From: Actinomyces massiliensis 4401292
GTDB lineage: Bacteria; Actinomycetota; Actinomycetes; Actinomycetales; Actinomycetaceae
Reading direction: 5' to 3'
DNA: 64,000 bases
Assembly (NCBI RefSeq): GCF_000269805.1
Contig: NZ_JH711481.1
Coordinates: forward strand, 1,126,838 to 1,190,837
In this document: piece by piece, positions 20,285 through 29,452 of the stretch
How the letters are laid out: the number at the start of each line of letters is the position of its first letter
Numbering within the stretch: position 1 is the stretch's first letter
Position numbers and translations under genes: made by a program
The notes under the pieces: generated by a model
Database searches by the model: none
Told to the model about the DNA's origin: nothing
What the model saw: the letters and a program-made list of their open reading frames with translations, nothing else

Positions 20285-23052
20285 CCAGTCCCGCGCCCAC
20301 GGGCCTCGACCCCCTCGACCCTCCCGGATGGACGGGCGCGCGCATGTCGCCGCCGTCCGATCCCGTCCGCTGGCAGCCGCTCCTGGCCGCCGTCCTCATC
20401 GTCGTCCTCTGGGCGAACGGCCTGGGCGCTCTGGGAGCGGTCCTGGTCCCCGGCGCCTGGATCGTCCAGAGCACGCTGATCGCAGCCCTGACCCTGGTGC
20501 CTGCCGGGGCGATGCGCACCATCTGGCCCCATCGCCTTGTGAGCGCCGTCGTCGTGGGGCTGGTCGTCGGCTTCATCCCCACCGTGCTGGTGCTCCGCTC
20601 CACGACGGGACTGGCGCCCTGGTACACGGCCCCCGTCACGCAGTTCGGGGAGGCGGCCGCCGCCGTCCGCCAGGGCGTCGCGCCGCTGGAGGTCACGCCG
20701 GCGATGGCCGCCGTAGTGGCGCTGACCGGCCTCCTGCTCGCCTGGGCCTGCGTTCTCATGAGCGCGGGAAGCGGGGACGTGACCGGGTCCAGCGGGTTCG
20801 TACCGGCCGGCGCTCTCCTGATCCCCGGCCTCGTGTCGGGACAGTCCCCGCCCGCGAGGTCGGTTCTCGTGGCGGCGGTGTGCCTGGTCCTGCTCGTGGG
20901 CTCCACCGCGCCCGCCGTGGGCCAGTACGCGGTTCTGCCGCGCAGAACCCGCCTGTGCCGGGCCGTTGCGCGCGCCGGCGCTCGCGCCTGCGTACTCGCC
21001 ACCGCGTTGTGCCTGGCGGCGAGCGCGCTGTGGCTCGCCCCGACCCTTCCCGACCGCTTGCGCCAGCCTCCGGGACGGCCCGCCGCCGATACCCCCGATA
21101 CCAGCCTCGCTCTGAATCGGGATCTCGTGCGCGGTTCGGCGGCCACCGCCTTCGACTACGACGACACCGGCTTTCCGGAGAATACGAGTCTGCGCTTCAC
21201 CCTCGCCGTCGTCCGCGATCTCGATGGATCGGACTGGGAGCCCCTGGCGACGACCGAGGGCGTCACCGCGCTCTCGGATCCGCCGACGTCGTCCGGTCCG
21301 AATGCCCTGACCGCGGGCGGAGCCGTGAAGGCGGCGGCCGGCGTCGATGCCGATGCCCCTGATAGTGCTGATAGTGCTGCCTCCCACGAGTCGCTTCCCC
21401 GGGTGCGTGTGCATGTTCGCGCCCTGTCTAGTCGTCGGCTGCCCCTGCTGCAGGCGACCGTTCGGGTGGAGTCCGCGGCGGAGAGCGCCGGTGATGGGGC
21501 GTCAGAGTCTGCCACCGCCGTCGAGCAGCCGCTGAGCCCGACGGACTGGCAATGGGTCGTCGGGACGAGTACGGCGATCTCCTCCGGCGCCGAGACTCGG
21601 CCCGGCACCTCCTTCACCGCCTACGGCTGGTCCGCCGTCGCCGATGCGACCGGTCGCCCGCAGCTGGCCCCGCCGGTGGCTCCGGCCACTCCCTCCGCCG
21701 AGCTGCTCGCCCCCTATGTCGCGGTGCCCGAGCAGGACCGGGCTGTTCAGGACGCCGCGACCGAGGCGATCGAGACGGCGGGCGCGGCCGGCGCCGACGA
21801 CGCCACTCGGGCCGCCGCCCTGGCCGCATGGTTCCATGGCAACGGCTTCGTCTACGACGAGTCCGCTCCGGGGAGCTTCGACGGGGCCGATGGCGGTAAC
21901 GGCGCGTCGAGCGCTGCCGCGTCCGAGGGGCCGACGGCGACGGTGAGCGCCTTCCTGACCGAGCGCCGCGGCTACTGCATCCACTACGCCGCCGCCTTCA
22001 CGCTCATGGCCCGCAGTCTCGGCATCCCCACGCGCATCGCCATCGGCTACGCCTCGCAGGCGGCGGGGGGCGACGCCGATGCTGATGCAACGGACGCGGC
22101 CGCGAGGACCTTCGTGTCTGGCCAGGATCTGCACGCCTGGCCCGAGGTCTGGATCGACGACGTCGGCTGGGTGGCCTTCGAGCCGACGCCCGGGGGAGCC
22201 GGAGCGCGCGCGGACGCGGCCCCCGCCCCGTCGGACTCCTCGTCTTCCGCCTCCCCGACGGCTCCCACCGGGAGCCGGACGGATGCCGCCCCCTCGGCCC
22301 CGGCGTCGTCGGGAGCGCCGGGAGCACCGGGAGTCCCGAATGGGCAGGCCGGTTCCGCCGAGGAGTCCGGGCTGCGCCCGGTGCCGCTGCTCCTCGCCCT
22401 GATCGCGGCGGGCGCGCTCGTCCTGGCCCTGCCCGGCGCACTGCGATGGCGGCACCGCCGTCGTCGCCGCCGGCTGGTGGCCGTCGGGGGTGCGCCGGCC
22501 GGGGCCGCCTGGGACGAGGTCATGGCCACCGCCGTGGATCTGGGTCTGCTGGGGCGCCCGGGCGGGTCGCCGCCGATCGACGAGGCGGAAGAAGGGCCGA
22601 CCGGTTCCCTCGGCATGCGGCCCCGGGCGCGGACGCCGGAGGCGATCGCCGAGTACCTGTGCGGCTTCATCGCCGACAGCGGAGCAGGCGGAGTCGGTGA
22701 GGCCGGCGCGGTTGATGGAGCCGGCGCGGCCGGTGAGGCCGGTGGAGCCGTTCCGCAGACGCAGGAGAGCGGCGGCAGCGGGCGGCAGTCGCATCGTTCG
22801 CCGGAGGCGGTCGGGGCGCTGGGGACCCTCGCAGCACAGGTTGTCGCCGAACGCTTCTCGCTCAGCGCGGAACTCCCGGGACAGGTGGGGAGAGAGTGTC
22901 GCATGGGGCATGTGAATCCTAGTTCTCCCAACGAACGCCTCCATGACCTCGACCTGATTCGGGTGGCGCTCATCACATCTGCGTCTCGTCGTCGGCGCCT
23001 CATAGCACTCCTCGCGCCGAAGTCCGTGATGCCGCACCGGTGGCGGTCGTGA
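20281..23052 (+). CDS. Transglutaminase-like membrane protein (TgpA/DUF3488 type)
   Basis: A 923-residue membrane protein. The first ~260 residues contain several transmembrane helices, followed by a large extracytoplasmic part with a transglutaminase-like domain. The triad is visible: Cys566 (RRGYCIHYAAAF), His618 (DLHAWPEVW) and the acidic site in WIDDVGWVAFEPTPG. A further helix (PVPLLLALIAAGALVLALPG) precedes an Arg-rich cytoplasmic tail. Overlap with the DUF58 gene implies coupled translation. Relatives are peptidase- or transglutaminase-like envelope proteins; the substrate is unknown. Ala/Ser/Pro-rich linkers are long here. Confidence 0.93.
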   Translation: MTSPAPTGLDPLDPPGWTGARMSPPSDPVRWQPLLAAVLIVVLWANGLGALGAVLVPGAWIVQSTLIAALTLVPAGAMRTIWPHRLVSAVVVGLVVGFIPTVLVLRSTTGLAPWYTAPVTQFGEAAAAVRQGVAPLEVTPAMAAVVALTGLLLAWACVLMSAGSGDVTGSSGFVPAGALLIPGLVSGQSPPARSVLVAAVCLVLLVGSTAPAVGQYAVLPRRTRLCRAVARAGARACVLATALCLAASALWLAPTLPDRLRQPPGRPAADTPDTSLALNRDLVRGSAATAFDYDDTGFPENTSLRFTLAVVRDLDGSDWEPLATTEGVTALSDPPTSSGPNALTAGGAVKAAAGVDADAPDSADSAASHESLPRVRVHVRALSSRRLPLLQATVRVESAAESAGDGASESATAVEQPLSPTDWQWVVGTSTAISSGAETRPGTSFTAYGWSAVADATGRPQLAPPVAPATPSAELLAPYVAVPEQDRAVQDAATEAIETAGAAGADDATRAAALAAWFHGNGFVYDESAPGSFDGADGGNGASSAAASEGPTATVSAFLTERRGYCIHYAAAFTLMARSLGIPTRIAIGYASQAAGGDADADATDAAARTFVSGQDLHAWPEVWIDDVGWVAFEPTPGGAGARADAAPAPSDSSSSASPTAPTGSRTDAAPSAPASSGAPGAPGVPNGQAGSAEESGLRPVPLLLALIAAGALVLALPGALRWRHRRRRRRLVAVGGAPAGAAWDEVMATAVDLGLLGRPGGSPPIDEAEEGPTGSLGMRPRARTPEAIAEYLCGFIADSGAGGVGEAGAVDGAGAAGEAGGAVPQTQESGGSGRQSHRSPEAVGALGTLAAQVVAERFSLSAELPGQVGRECRMGHVNPSSPNERLHDLDLIRVALITSASRRRRLIALLAPKSVMPHRWRS

Positions 23053-23125
23053 GAGGATGACAAGCGGACGGCGCCACCTCTTCGTGAGTCGCCGTGAGGA
23101 CCGAGATGATCCAGAAAGGCACGTC

Positions 23126-24508
23126 ATGGCGCTGTTCGAGCTCTCCGGTACCCGACTTGAGGCCGCGGTCTTGGGTGAGCCCGCCGAGGCCCCTCAACGC
23201 CAGACGGTGCTGGGGGCCGTGCGCAGTCAGCTCGTCGATGTCCTGCGGCGTCCCGTCTTCCCCGTCGCGTGGGAGCGCGAGGGCGAGACCGATGTGCTCA
23301 CCGCCCTGGACGCCTCCAGTCAGGTCATGTGCATCGAGCTGCTCGACAGCCTCGACGCCGATGCGCTCGTCGCGGCAATGGCGCGCACCGCAGTGGCGGC
23401 GCAGAGCGGGTGGTCGGAGCTCGCCTCGCGCTATCCGGGCGGGAGCGCGGCCTTCCGGGACGACTGGGACGAGTTTCGCGAGGCGGTTCCGATCAACGCC
23501 GGGCAGGGCCCGCGGCTGACGCTCATCGCCCTGGGCGTGCACGAGGAGGTTCGGGCCGCCCTCGCCATGCTGCTGTGCTCCGGCATTGAGGTTCAGGAGG
23601 CGCAGGTTCGCACTGCCCCCGACGGGCGCCTCCTGGTCGGGCTGGAGCCGGTGCGTCATGACGTTCTGGGAGGCTCCAGTGCGGTCCTCGTGGCCAGGGC
23701 GTCGCGCGCGGCTCTCGGCGGGTCGGACGAGGGCCGGGATGGTCGCAACAGCCAGGACGGCGGGGACGGCCAGGACGGTCAGGAAGACCCGGACAGTCGG
23801 GACGGCCGGAACGGCCGGGACGGTGAGGAGGGGGACAAGCCCGCTCCCACCATTCCGGTGCCGAACGTCAGGCGGGGGAATCGGGCCTCTCGGGCGGTGA
23901 AGAAGGAGCACGCGGCCGTGCCGCCGGGCGGGCGCGTCGAGTCGACCGGGCATGTCGAGGCGGCCCGCGTGCGCGCTGCGGGAGTACGTGCCGGACGGTC
24001 GCGGGCCCCCCGGGGCGTTCCCGCCGGCCCCGCTGCCGCCGTCGTCTCCGCCGCCACGGCGATCGTCGAGCCGGGCCCCGTTGAGACGGTTGCGACGGCA
24101 GCAGTGCCCAACGACACGGCCGCGTCCACGGTGCGGATGATGGAGTCGCCGGAGCTCGTGGGCACGGACACCGCTGGAATCGACCGCAATCACCGGGCCG
24201 CGGGTCCTGTCCTCGGCGCGCAGCCGACGGTGCCCTCCGGCGGGAAGTCGGCGGCCGCGCTCGCCTCCGTCGCCTCTCGGATCAACACCCCGGCGACGCT
24301 CGTGTGGCAGCGCGTGCGCCGCGGCATTCATCATGAGGCGGTTCTCAACGCCGACGGCATCATCACTCTGTCCAATGGCATGCGGTTCCGCGATCCTTCG
24401 GCCGCCGCCAATGCCGCGCAGCACACGCAGGACATCGATGGGTGGCGCGTGTGGCGCATCGGCGCGCAGGGACCGGCTCTGCGCGACTTCATCGACGACC
24501 AGGGCTGA
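23126..24508 (+). CDS. Uncharacterised protein with RAMA/DUF4357-like C-terminus
   Basis: A 460-residue cytoplasmic protein that I do not recognise as a whole. The first ~190 residues look folded (MALFELSGTRLEAAVLGEP, then a globular region). The middle is low-complexity: a run of Gly/Asp/Arg/Gln repeats (about 200-235), then Ala/Val-rich sequence. The last ~70 residues (HHEAVLNADGIITLSNGMRF through GWRVWRIG) resemble the small RAMA or DUF4357 domain found in restriction- and methyltransferase-linked proteins; that match is by eye. ATG 23126 has AGAAAGG upstream. It follows the transglutaminase gene by 73 bases. Function unknown. Confidence 0.75.
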   Translation: MALFELSGTRLEAAVLGEPAEAPQRQTVLGAVRSQLVDVLRRPVFPVAWEREGETDVLTALDASSQVMCIELLDSLDADALVAAMARTAVAAQSGWSELASRYPGGSAAFRDDWDEFREAVPINAGQGPRLTLIALGVHEEVRAALAMLLCSGIEVQEAQVRTAPDGRLLVGLEPVRHDVLGGSSAVLVARASRAALGGSDEGRDGRNSQDGGDGQDGQEDPDSRDGRNGRDGEEGDKPAPTIPVPNVRRGNRASRAVKKEHAAVPPGGRVESTGHVEAARVRAAGVRAGRSRAPRGVPAGPAAAVVSAATAIVEPGPVETVATAAVPNDTAASTVRMMESPELVGTDTAGIDRNHRAAGPVLGAQPTVPSGGKSAAALASVASRINTPATLVWQRVRRGIHHEAVLNADGIITLSNGMRFRDPSAAANAAQHTQDIDGWRVWRIGAQGPALRDFIDDQG

Positions 24509-24559
24509 TCCGCGGGTCCTCCGGGCTCTCTGATCTCTCCGCCTCTCCGCCTCTCCACC

Positions 24560-24636
24560 GCGAGATCGGTCGTACTCCGCGTCGAGATCGGTCCGGTTCC
24601 GCCTCGAGATCGGTCCGATTCCGTACCGATATCGGC
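24560..24636. repeat. 22-bp repeat site 3: three forward and one reverse unit
   Basis: Forward units start at 24560, 24582 and 24604. A degenerate reverse unit (ACCGATATCGGCG) begins at about 24625, so the end folds back as a hairpin. The site fills the gap between the unknown gene and the MprF-like gene. Confidence 0.9.
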
Positions 24637-24757
24637 GACAAGAGGGGCGGGGCGAGCCGGTCGTCGTCCGGCGCGCATCCTTCCTCACAACCAGGGGCGC
24701 GGTCCGCTCCTCCGCTAGGCGGAGGCTGTCCCCGGGCCGATCCGCAATGATGTGTCC

Positions 24758-27280
24758 ATGTCGACCCAGGACGCCTCCCACTCCGCCCGATACACAATGC
24801 GTTTATCGCCGCGCATGGCCGCCAGTGCCCGCACCACCCTCACCTGGTTGCGCAGCGGACGCGTCTCCTCCGCACTCGCGGCTCTCCTCATGCTCAGCAC
24901 GGCAGTACTGGCCGCTATCGGCCACGCCTCGCCTCTGCATGTCCTGAGCAACCCTTTTGCGGCCGACCTCTCCCATCCGCTGCGCCTGTGGAGTCTGCTG
25001 ACCGCCTGGGCGGGCGCGACCCGCCTCAGCCCCCTGATAGGGGCCCTCACCCTGCTCACCGCCGGCATCGCCCTCGAGCGGTTCATCGGTCGCCGACGCC
25101 TCGTCCTGGCAGCCTTCCTTCCGCATGCGATCGGCGTCGGCATCGCCCTTGTCGCCCACCCTCTCATCAGCGCCGTCGCACCCACATGGGGCCACGCCAC
25201 GAACCACTACCAGATCTCGGGAGCGCCGCTCCTCCTCCTGGGCCCCCTGCTCGCCTCGACGGAGCTGATGAACCACACCTGGAGCCGCCGCACCCGCGTG
25301 GGCGTCCTCGTCTTCCTCGCCGTGGAGACCGCCGTCACCGGGACTCCGGGCGCCCTCGCCCGCCTCGCCACCGCCGTCGCGGGTCTGCTCCTGGGAATGG
25401 TCGCCTGGCGCAGGTCGGTCTCCGCGGTGCGGTTGGCGCGCACGCGCAGATCGTCCCGGAATCTCCTGTCGCTGCTCGTCGCCTGCTGGACGCTCACACT
25501 GACGCTGGCCACCGTCACGCACACGGACTTCGGTCCGCTGGCCAGCGTCCGCTACGGCGTCGTCCCGGGGCCCGAGGGCCCGCAGCCGGCCACCGGAGCC
25601 GTCATCCTCAGCCTCATGCCGCTCCTCCTCCAGCTCGCCCTGGCCGACGGTCTGCGCCGAGGGCGTCGCGCAGCCGCCCTGGGCACGATCCTCCTTCAGA
25701 GCTTCCTGGCACTGTGCTCGATCATGTCGGTCAACGCCCTGGCGGTCAGCGATGGCGACACCGCTGCCGACAACACATCCGGTCCGGTGGTCATCGCCAC
25801 CTCATCCGGTTCCTGGGACAGCCCCTACCACATCGTCATGCCGGTCATGCTCAACCTCGGCATCGTGCTGCTGGTCGTGTGGAACCGCGAGCACCTGGGG
25901 CTGCACACCCGTTCCGGAGTCGTGCTCAAGGCGATCGGGACCTGGGCGGTCGGCGCGCTCATCTGCGCCGTGGCCAGCGTCGGCCTGGGCATGGCCGTCG
26001 CGGCGGACTTCATGCCCGCGGCGACTCCTCTGGATCTGATCATCGACTTCCTCATACGACTCCTGCCGACCGCCGCCGAGGGCCTGCTCATCCCACCGCT
26101 GACACCGACGGGACCGCTGGCGAGCCTGTCGGCCTGGTTCTTCCCGATCCTCGCCTGGAGCATCGCCGTCGTGTGCACCTGGGCGGCCCTGACCAAGCCC
26201 GCGATCACCCCCAGCGTCAACCACGAGGACCTCGTGGCCCTGGTGCGGGCGCGCGGCGCGGGCACGCTGGGCTGGATGCTCAGCTGGCCCGGCAATGAAG
26301 CGTGGATCGCCGATGACAGGCGCACCGGTTTCGCCTATCGCGCCGGATCCGGGGTCGCCCTGACGCTGGGGGACCCCGTCGCCTCCGGACCCGAGGGGGC
26401 CAAGGCCGCGGTCGAGGGCTTCACCGCCTTCGCCACGGATGCCGGACTGGTGCCCGCCCTGTACTCCGTGCACGAGCCCACCATGCTCGCCGCCCGCGAG
26501 CAGGGGTGGACGGTTCTGCAGGTCGCCGAGGAGGCCGTCATCGACCTGCCCGACCTCGCCTTCAAGGGCAAGGCGTTCCAGGACGTGCGCACCGCCCTCA
26601 ACCACTCGCGCCGCGAGGGCATCACCGCGGAGTGGACCACGTGGCGCACCGCCCCGGAGGGGCGCCGTGATCAGATTCGCGCGATCTCTCAGGGCTGGGT
26701 CGGGGAGAAGGCCCTGCCCGAGATGGGCTTCACGCTCGGCGGCCTGAATGAGATCGACGACGACGACACGCGACTGCTGCTCGCCGTCGACGAGAGCGGA
26801 ACCGTCCACGCGGTGACCTCCTGGATGCCGGTGCATCGCAACGGCGAGGTGATCGGCTTGACCCTGGATCTCATGCGCCGTCGGGAGGGCGGCTGGCGTC
26901 CGGCCATCGAGTTCCTCATCGCCCGCGCCGCCCAGGACGCCCAGGCCGAGGGGCTGGAGGTGCTCTCGCTGTCGGGGGCGCCGCTGGCCCGTTCCGGAAC
27001 CTCCGGCGACCTGACCGGGGACGGGACCGACGACGTCGGCGCCTCCCGCTTCGACCCGCTGCTGGATCTGCTGGCCTCGCTGCTCGAGCCCGCTTACGGC
27101 TTCGGATCGCTGCACGCCTTCAAGCGGAAGTTCAAACCGCGCAAGGTTCCCATGTATCTGGCCGTGCCCGACGTCGTGGACCTGGCCGCCGTCGGCGTTG
27201 CGATCGGGCGCGCGTATGTTCCCGACCTGACGCCGGCCCAGACGGCGCGTTTCGCTCAGGTGCTCGTGGCGCATGATTGA
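24758..27280 (+). CDS. MprF-like lysylphosphatidylglycerol synthase (rhomboid-like N-terminus, DUF2156)
   Basis: A membrane protein of about 840 residues. The N-terminal ~480 residues contain many hydrophobic helices; the first part (PLRLWSLLTAWAG, ALERFIGRRRLVLAAFLPHA) has a rhomboid-like layout. The C-terminal ~350 residues form a DUF2156 (GNAT-like) domain with DDRRTGFAYRAGSGVALTLG, DVRTALNHSRREGI and a Tyr/Phe-rich ending (LLEPAYGFGSLHAFKRKFKP). Members transfer an amino acid from tRNA to phosphatidylglycerol, reducing membrane negative charge and sensitivity to cationic peptides. No tRNA synthetase domain is fused. Start is ATG 24758 or GTG 24752; neither has a clear ribosome site. Confidence 0.88.
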   Translation: MSTQDASHSARYTMRLSPRMAASARTTLTWLRSGRVSSALAALLMLSTAVLAAIGHASPLHVLSNPFAADLSHPLRLWSLLTAWAGATRLSPLIGALTLLTAGIALERFIGRRRLVLAAFLPHAIGVGIALVAHPLISAVAPTWGHATNHYQISGAPLLLLGPLLASTELMNHTWSRRTRVGVLVFLAVETAVTGTPGALARLATAVAGLLLGMVAWRRSVSAVRLARTRRSSRNLLSLLVACWTLTLTLATVTHTDFGPLASVRYGVVPGPEGPQPATGAVILSLMPLLLQLALADGLRRGRRAAALGTILLQSFLALCSIMSVNALAVSDGDTAADNTSGPVVIATSSGSWDSPYHIVMPVMLNLGIVLLVVWNREHLGLHTRSGVVLKAIGTWAVGALICAVASVGLGMAVAADFMPAATPLDLIIDFLIRLLPTAAEGLLIPPLTPTGPLASLSAWFFPILAWSIAVVCTWAALTKPAITPSVNHEDLVALVRARGAGTLGWMLSWPGNEAWIADDRRTGFAYRAGSGVALTLGDPVASGPEGAKAAVEGFTAFATDAGLVPALYSVHEPTMLAAREQGWTVLQVAEEAVIDLPDLAFKGKAFQDVRTALNHSRREGITAEWTTWRTAPEGRRDQIRAISQGWVGEKALPEMGFTLGGLNEIDDDDTRLLLAVDESGTVHAVTSWMPVHRNGEVIGLTLDLMRRREGGWRPAIEFLIARAAQDAQAEGLEVLSLSGAPLARSGTSGDLTGDGTDDVGASRFDPLLDLLASLLEPAYGFGSLHAFKRKFKPRKVPMYLAVPDVVDLAAVGVAIGRAYVPDLTPAQTARFAQVLVAHD

Positions 27281-28658
27281 GGCTCTCGCCGGGGTGCTCG
27301 GCGCTGTTCACCTGCGCCAGCCGTGGCTGGGCGGTGCGTGCCTGGCCTTCATCGCCGTCCTCGCCCTCGCCCTGTGGGCGGCGTGGACCCGTCACCTGCC
27401 CTGGCGCCGTCAGCTGGCGGCGCCGGCGGCGGGGCTGGGGGTCGCCCTGATCAGCTGGGGCGCGGTGGATCTGGTGTGGCGGCCGGTGGCCGATGGCGTG
27501 AAGACGGTGGTGTGGCTCTGGGTGGGCCTGTCCGTCACCGTGATCGTCCAGGTGCTGCTGGGCGGCAGCGCCCAGGCGGACCGTGATCGCGTGCATCAGT
27601 GGAAGCGGCGGCTGGTGCGCGTGGTCGGATCGGGCACGAGCATCGCGGCGACGGTGGCGACGGCCTTCCTGGCCATCAATGCGTTCTTCGCGGCCTTCCC
27701 CACGCTGGCGGCGGTGTTCGGCATGGGCGTGGCGACGACGCCCTTGGCCGCGCTGCCCGCAGCGGCGGGTCAGCCCCGGGCCCCGCAGCGGGGCGAGGGG
27801 CCGCTGGCGGCGTCGTGGAGCGCTCCCGGCGACATGCCCGCGCACGGCGAGGTGGTCACGGCGGAGATTCCCGCGGGCGACCAGTCCGGTACGCGGGGTT
27901 TCAAGCCCCGGGACGCCGTGATCTACCTTCCGCCGGCCTATCTGACGGAGCAGCGGCCGGCCCTGCCGGTGGTCGTTGCGCTCACGGGGCAGCCCGGAAG
28001 TCCCTCGGACTGGTACGAGCTGGGCGCCCTCAAGGACACGCTCGACGCCTACGCGGAGGCGCACGACGGCCTGGCGCCGGTGGTCGTGGTCGCCGACCTG
28101 CTCGGCACTCCCTACCGCAACCCCCTGTGCTCCGACACCGTGCGCGGCGGGAGGGTGGCGACCTATCTTGAGCGCGACGTTCCGGCCTGGATACGCGACA
28201 ACCTGCAGGTGGACCCCGATCCCTCGCACTGGGCGGTCGCGGGGCTGTCCAACGGCGGGACCTGCGCGCTGCAGGTGGTCAGCCGGTCTCCGCAGGTGTA
28301 CCCGACTTTCTTGGCGATGAGCGCGGAGGAGCATCCGAGCCTGGGCTCCGAGGAGCGGACGGTGGAGGTGGGCTTCGACGGCGATCGGGCGGCCTATGAG
28401 GCCAACGACCCGCTCTCGATCATGGCGGCAGCACCGGCGGGCCGGTACGCCGGCGTGGAGGGGATCGTGTCCGTCGGGCGCGACGACGAGGAGTACGCGC
28501 CCGTGGCGCCCGTGCTGGCGGACGCCGCGACGCAGGCGGGCATGAGCGTCTCGCAGCGCGACTACGCCGGCAGGCACACCTGGGCGACGTGGTCGGTGGC
28601 GATGGCGGACCAGATGGAGTGGCTCGGTCGTCGCCTGGGGATTACGCAGGCCGCCTGA
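27273..28658 (+). CDS. Membrane-anchored esterase (esterase D / antigen 85-like)
   Basis: A 461-residue protein whose ATG overlaps the end of the MprF-like gene. The first ~160 residues contain about four hydrophobic helices. The rest is an alpha/beta-hydrolase domain of the esterase D type with nucleophile Ser326 in GLSNGGTCAL and a late His in DYAGRHTWATW. MprF-like genes are often paired with such lipases or esterases that remove aminoacyl groups or otherwise remodel lipids, so a lipid-directed role is inferred. The catalytic domain should face outward. Confidence 0.85.
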   Translation: MIEALAGVLGAVHLRQPWLGGACLAFIAVLALALWAAWTRHLPWRRQLAAPAAGLGVALISWGAVDLVWRPVADGVKTVVWLWVGLSVTVIVQVLLGGSAQADRDRVHQWKRRLVRVVGSGTSIAATVATAFLAINAFFAAFPTLAAVFGMGVATTPLAALPAAAGQPRAPQRGEGPLAASWSAPGDMPAHGEVVTAEIPAGDQSGTRGFKPRDAVIYLPPAYLTEQRPALPVVVALTGQPGSPSDWYELGALKDTLDAYAEAHDGLAPVVVVADLLGTPYRNPLCSDTVRGGRVATYLERDVPAWIRDNLQVDPDPSHWAVAGLSNGGTCALQVVSRSPQVYPTFLAMSAEEHPSLGSEERTVEVGFDGDRAAYEANDPLSIMAAAPAGRYAGVEGIVSVGRDDEEYAPVAPVLADAATQAGMSVSQRDYAGRHTWATWSVAMADQMEWLGRRLGITQAA

Positions 28659-28666
28659 CACCCGCG

Positions 28667-28776
28667 TCGAGATCGGTCGAGTTCCGCGTCGAGATCGGTC
28701 GTACTCCGCGTCGAGATCGGTCCGGTTCCGGCTTGAGATCGGTCCGGTTCCGGCTCGAGATCGGTTCGGTTTTGTG
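28667..28776 (+). repeat. 22-bp repeat site 4 (element A), left arm: 5 forward units
   Basis: Units start at 28667, 28689, 28711, 28733 and 28755, beginning eight bases after the esterase stop. Variable parts include GAGTTCCGCG, GTACTCCGCG and CGGTTCCGGC. The array runs into a GT-rich core also found after the site at 35576. Confidence 0.95.
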
Positions 28777-29197
28777 TTGGGGTTGTGGTGTGTGAGGGCA
28801 TCTGGGGCGGGTGCGTGTGTGGGGTGTGGTGGTTTCCGGTGGTGTGGTTTTTGGGGTTGGGGGTCTTGTGAGGTGGGTTGGATGGCCGTGGGGTGGCTCT
28901 GCCGGTGTCCTCGTGGCTTCCGTGTGCCGGATGGTGGGTGTTGCACACTCGTGTGCATTCGGCGTTGGTGGGAGCAGCGGAATCGTGCGGAACAGCAAAG
29001 TCAGTAGCGGGCGCGGTCCTGTTCCCATGTGCGTAGACCCCCTAGGTGCACATGGGAGCAAGACCGCCGCGCGCGATGATCGCTGGAAAATTCCGTCATT
29101 CCAACAAGAACCAGCCTCGCCCTACAGAGGCCCCAGCCTCCCATGTGCAACATCGAAGACGACCGACGCCCGCCAGGTACACCCGCCACGTCCCGCA
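28777..29197. other. Conserved intergenic core, element A (contains core motif copy 2)
   Basis: About 420 bases closely resemble 35774-36180; by eye the similarity is high throughout apart from small gaps. It begins with a G/T-rich stretch on the plus strand. TGTTGCACACTCG is at 28939, and 85 bases later stands the hairpin CCCATGTGC (29024-29032) with GCACATGGG (29048-29056). A second stem, GCCTC with GAGGC, spans 29114-29131. On the minus strand a frame opens at ATG 29028. The core separates two convergent genes. It may be a structured RNA or a mobile intergenic element; neither is proven. Confidence 0.75.
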
Positions 29198-29438
29198 TTG
29201 AGATCGGTCCGGTTCCGGTTCGAGATCGGTCCGGCTCAGCCTGGCCGGCCCGACGTCGAGGCACGCACGACGAGCTCGAGGGCGAAAGCCGCATGCCGCA
29301 CCTCGGAACCATCAACACACAGCAGACCTGCGGAACCGGACCGATCTCGGCACGGGTTACGACCGATCTCGAGCCGGAATGCGACCGATCTCGAGGCGGA
29401 AGTGGACCGATCTCGGCACGGGTTACGACCGATCTCGG
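29198..29438. repeat. 22-bp repeat site 4 (element A), right arm: 2 forward and 5 reverse units
   Basis: Two forward units start at 29198 and 29220. About 100 conserved bases follow (containing ACGAGCTCGAGGGCGAAAGC), then reverse units at 29339, 29361, 29383, 29405 and 29427. The last ends in GATCTCGGC, 15 bases before the stop codon of the convergent hydrolase gene. Confidence 0.93.
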
Positions 29439-29452
29439 CAAAAATGAGCGGC

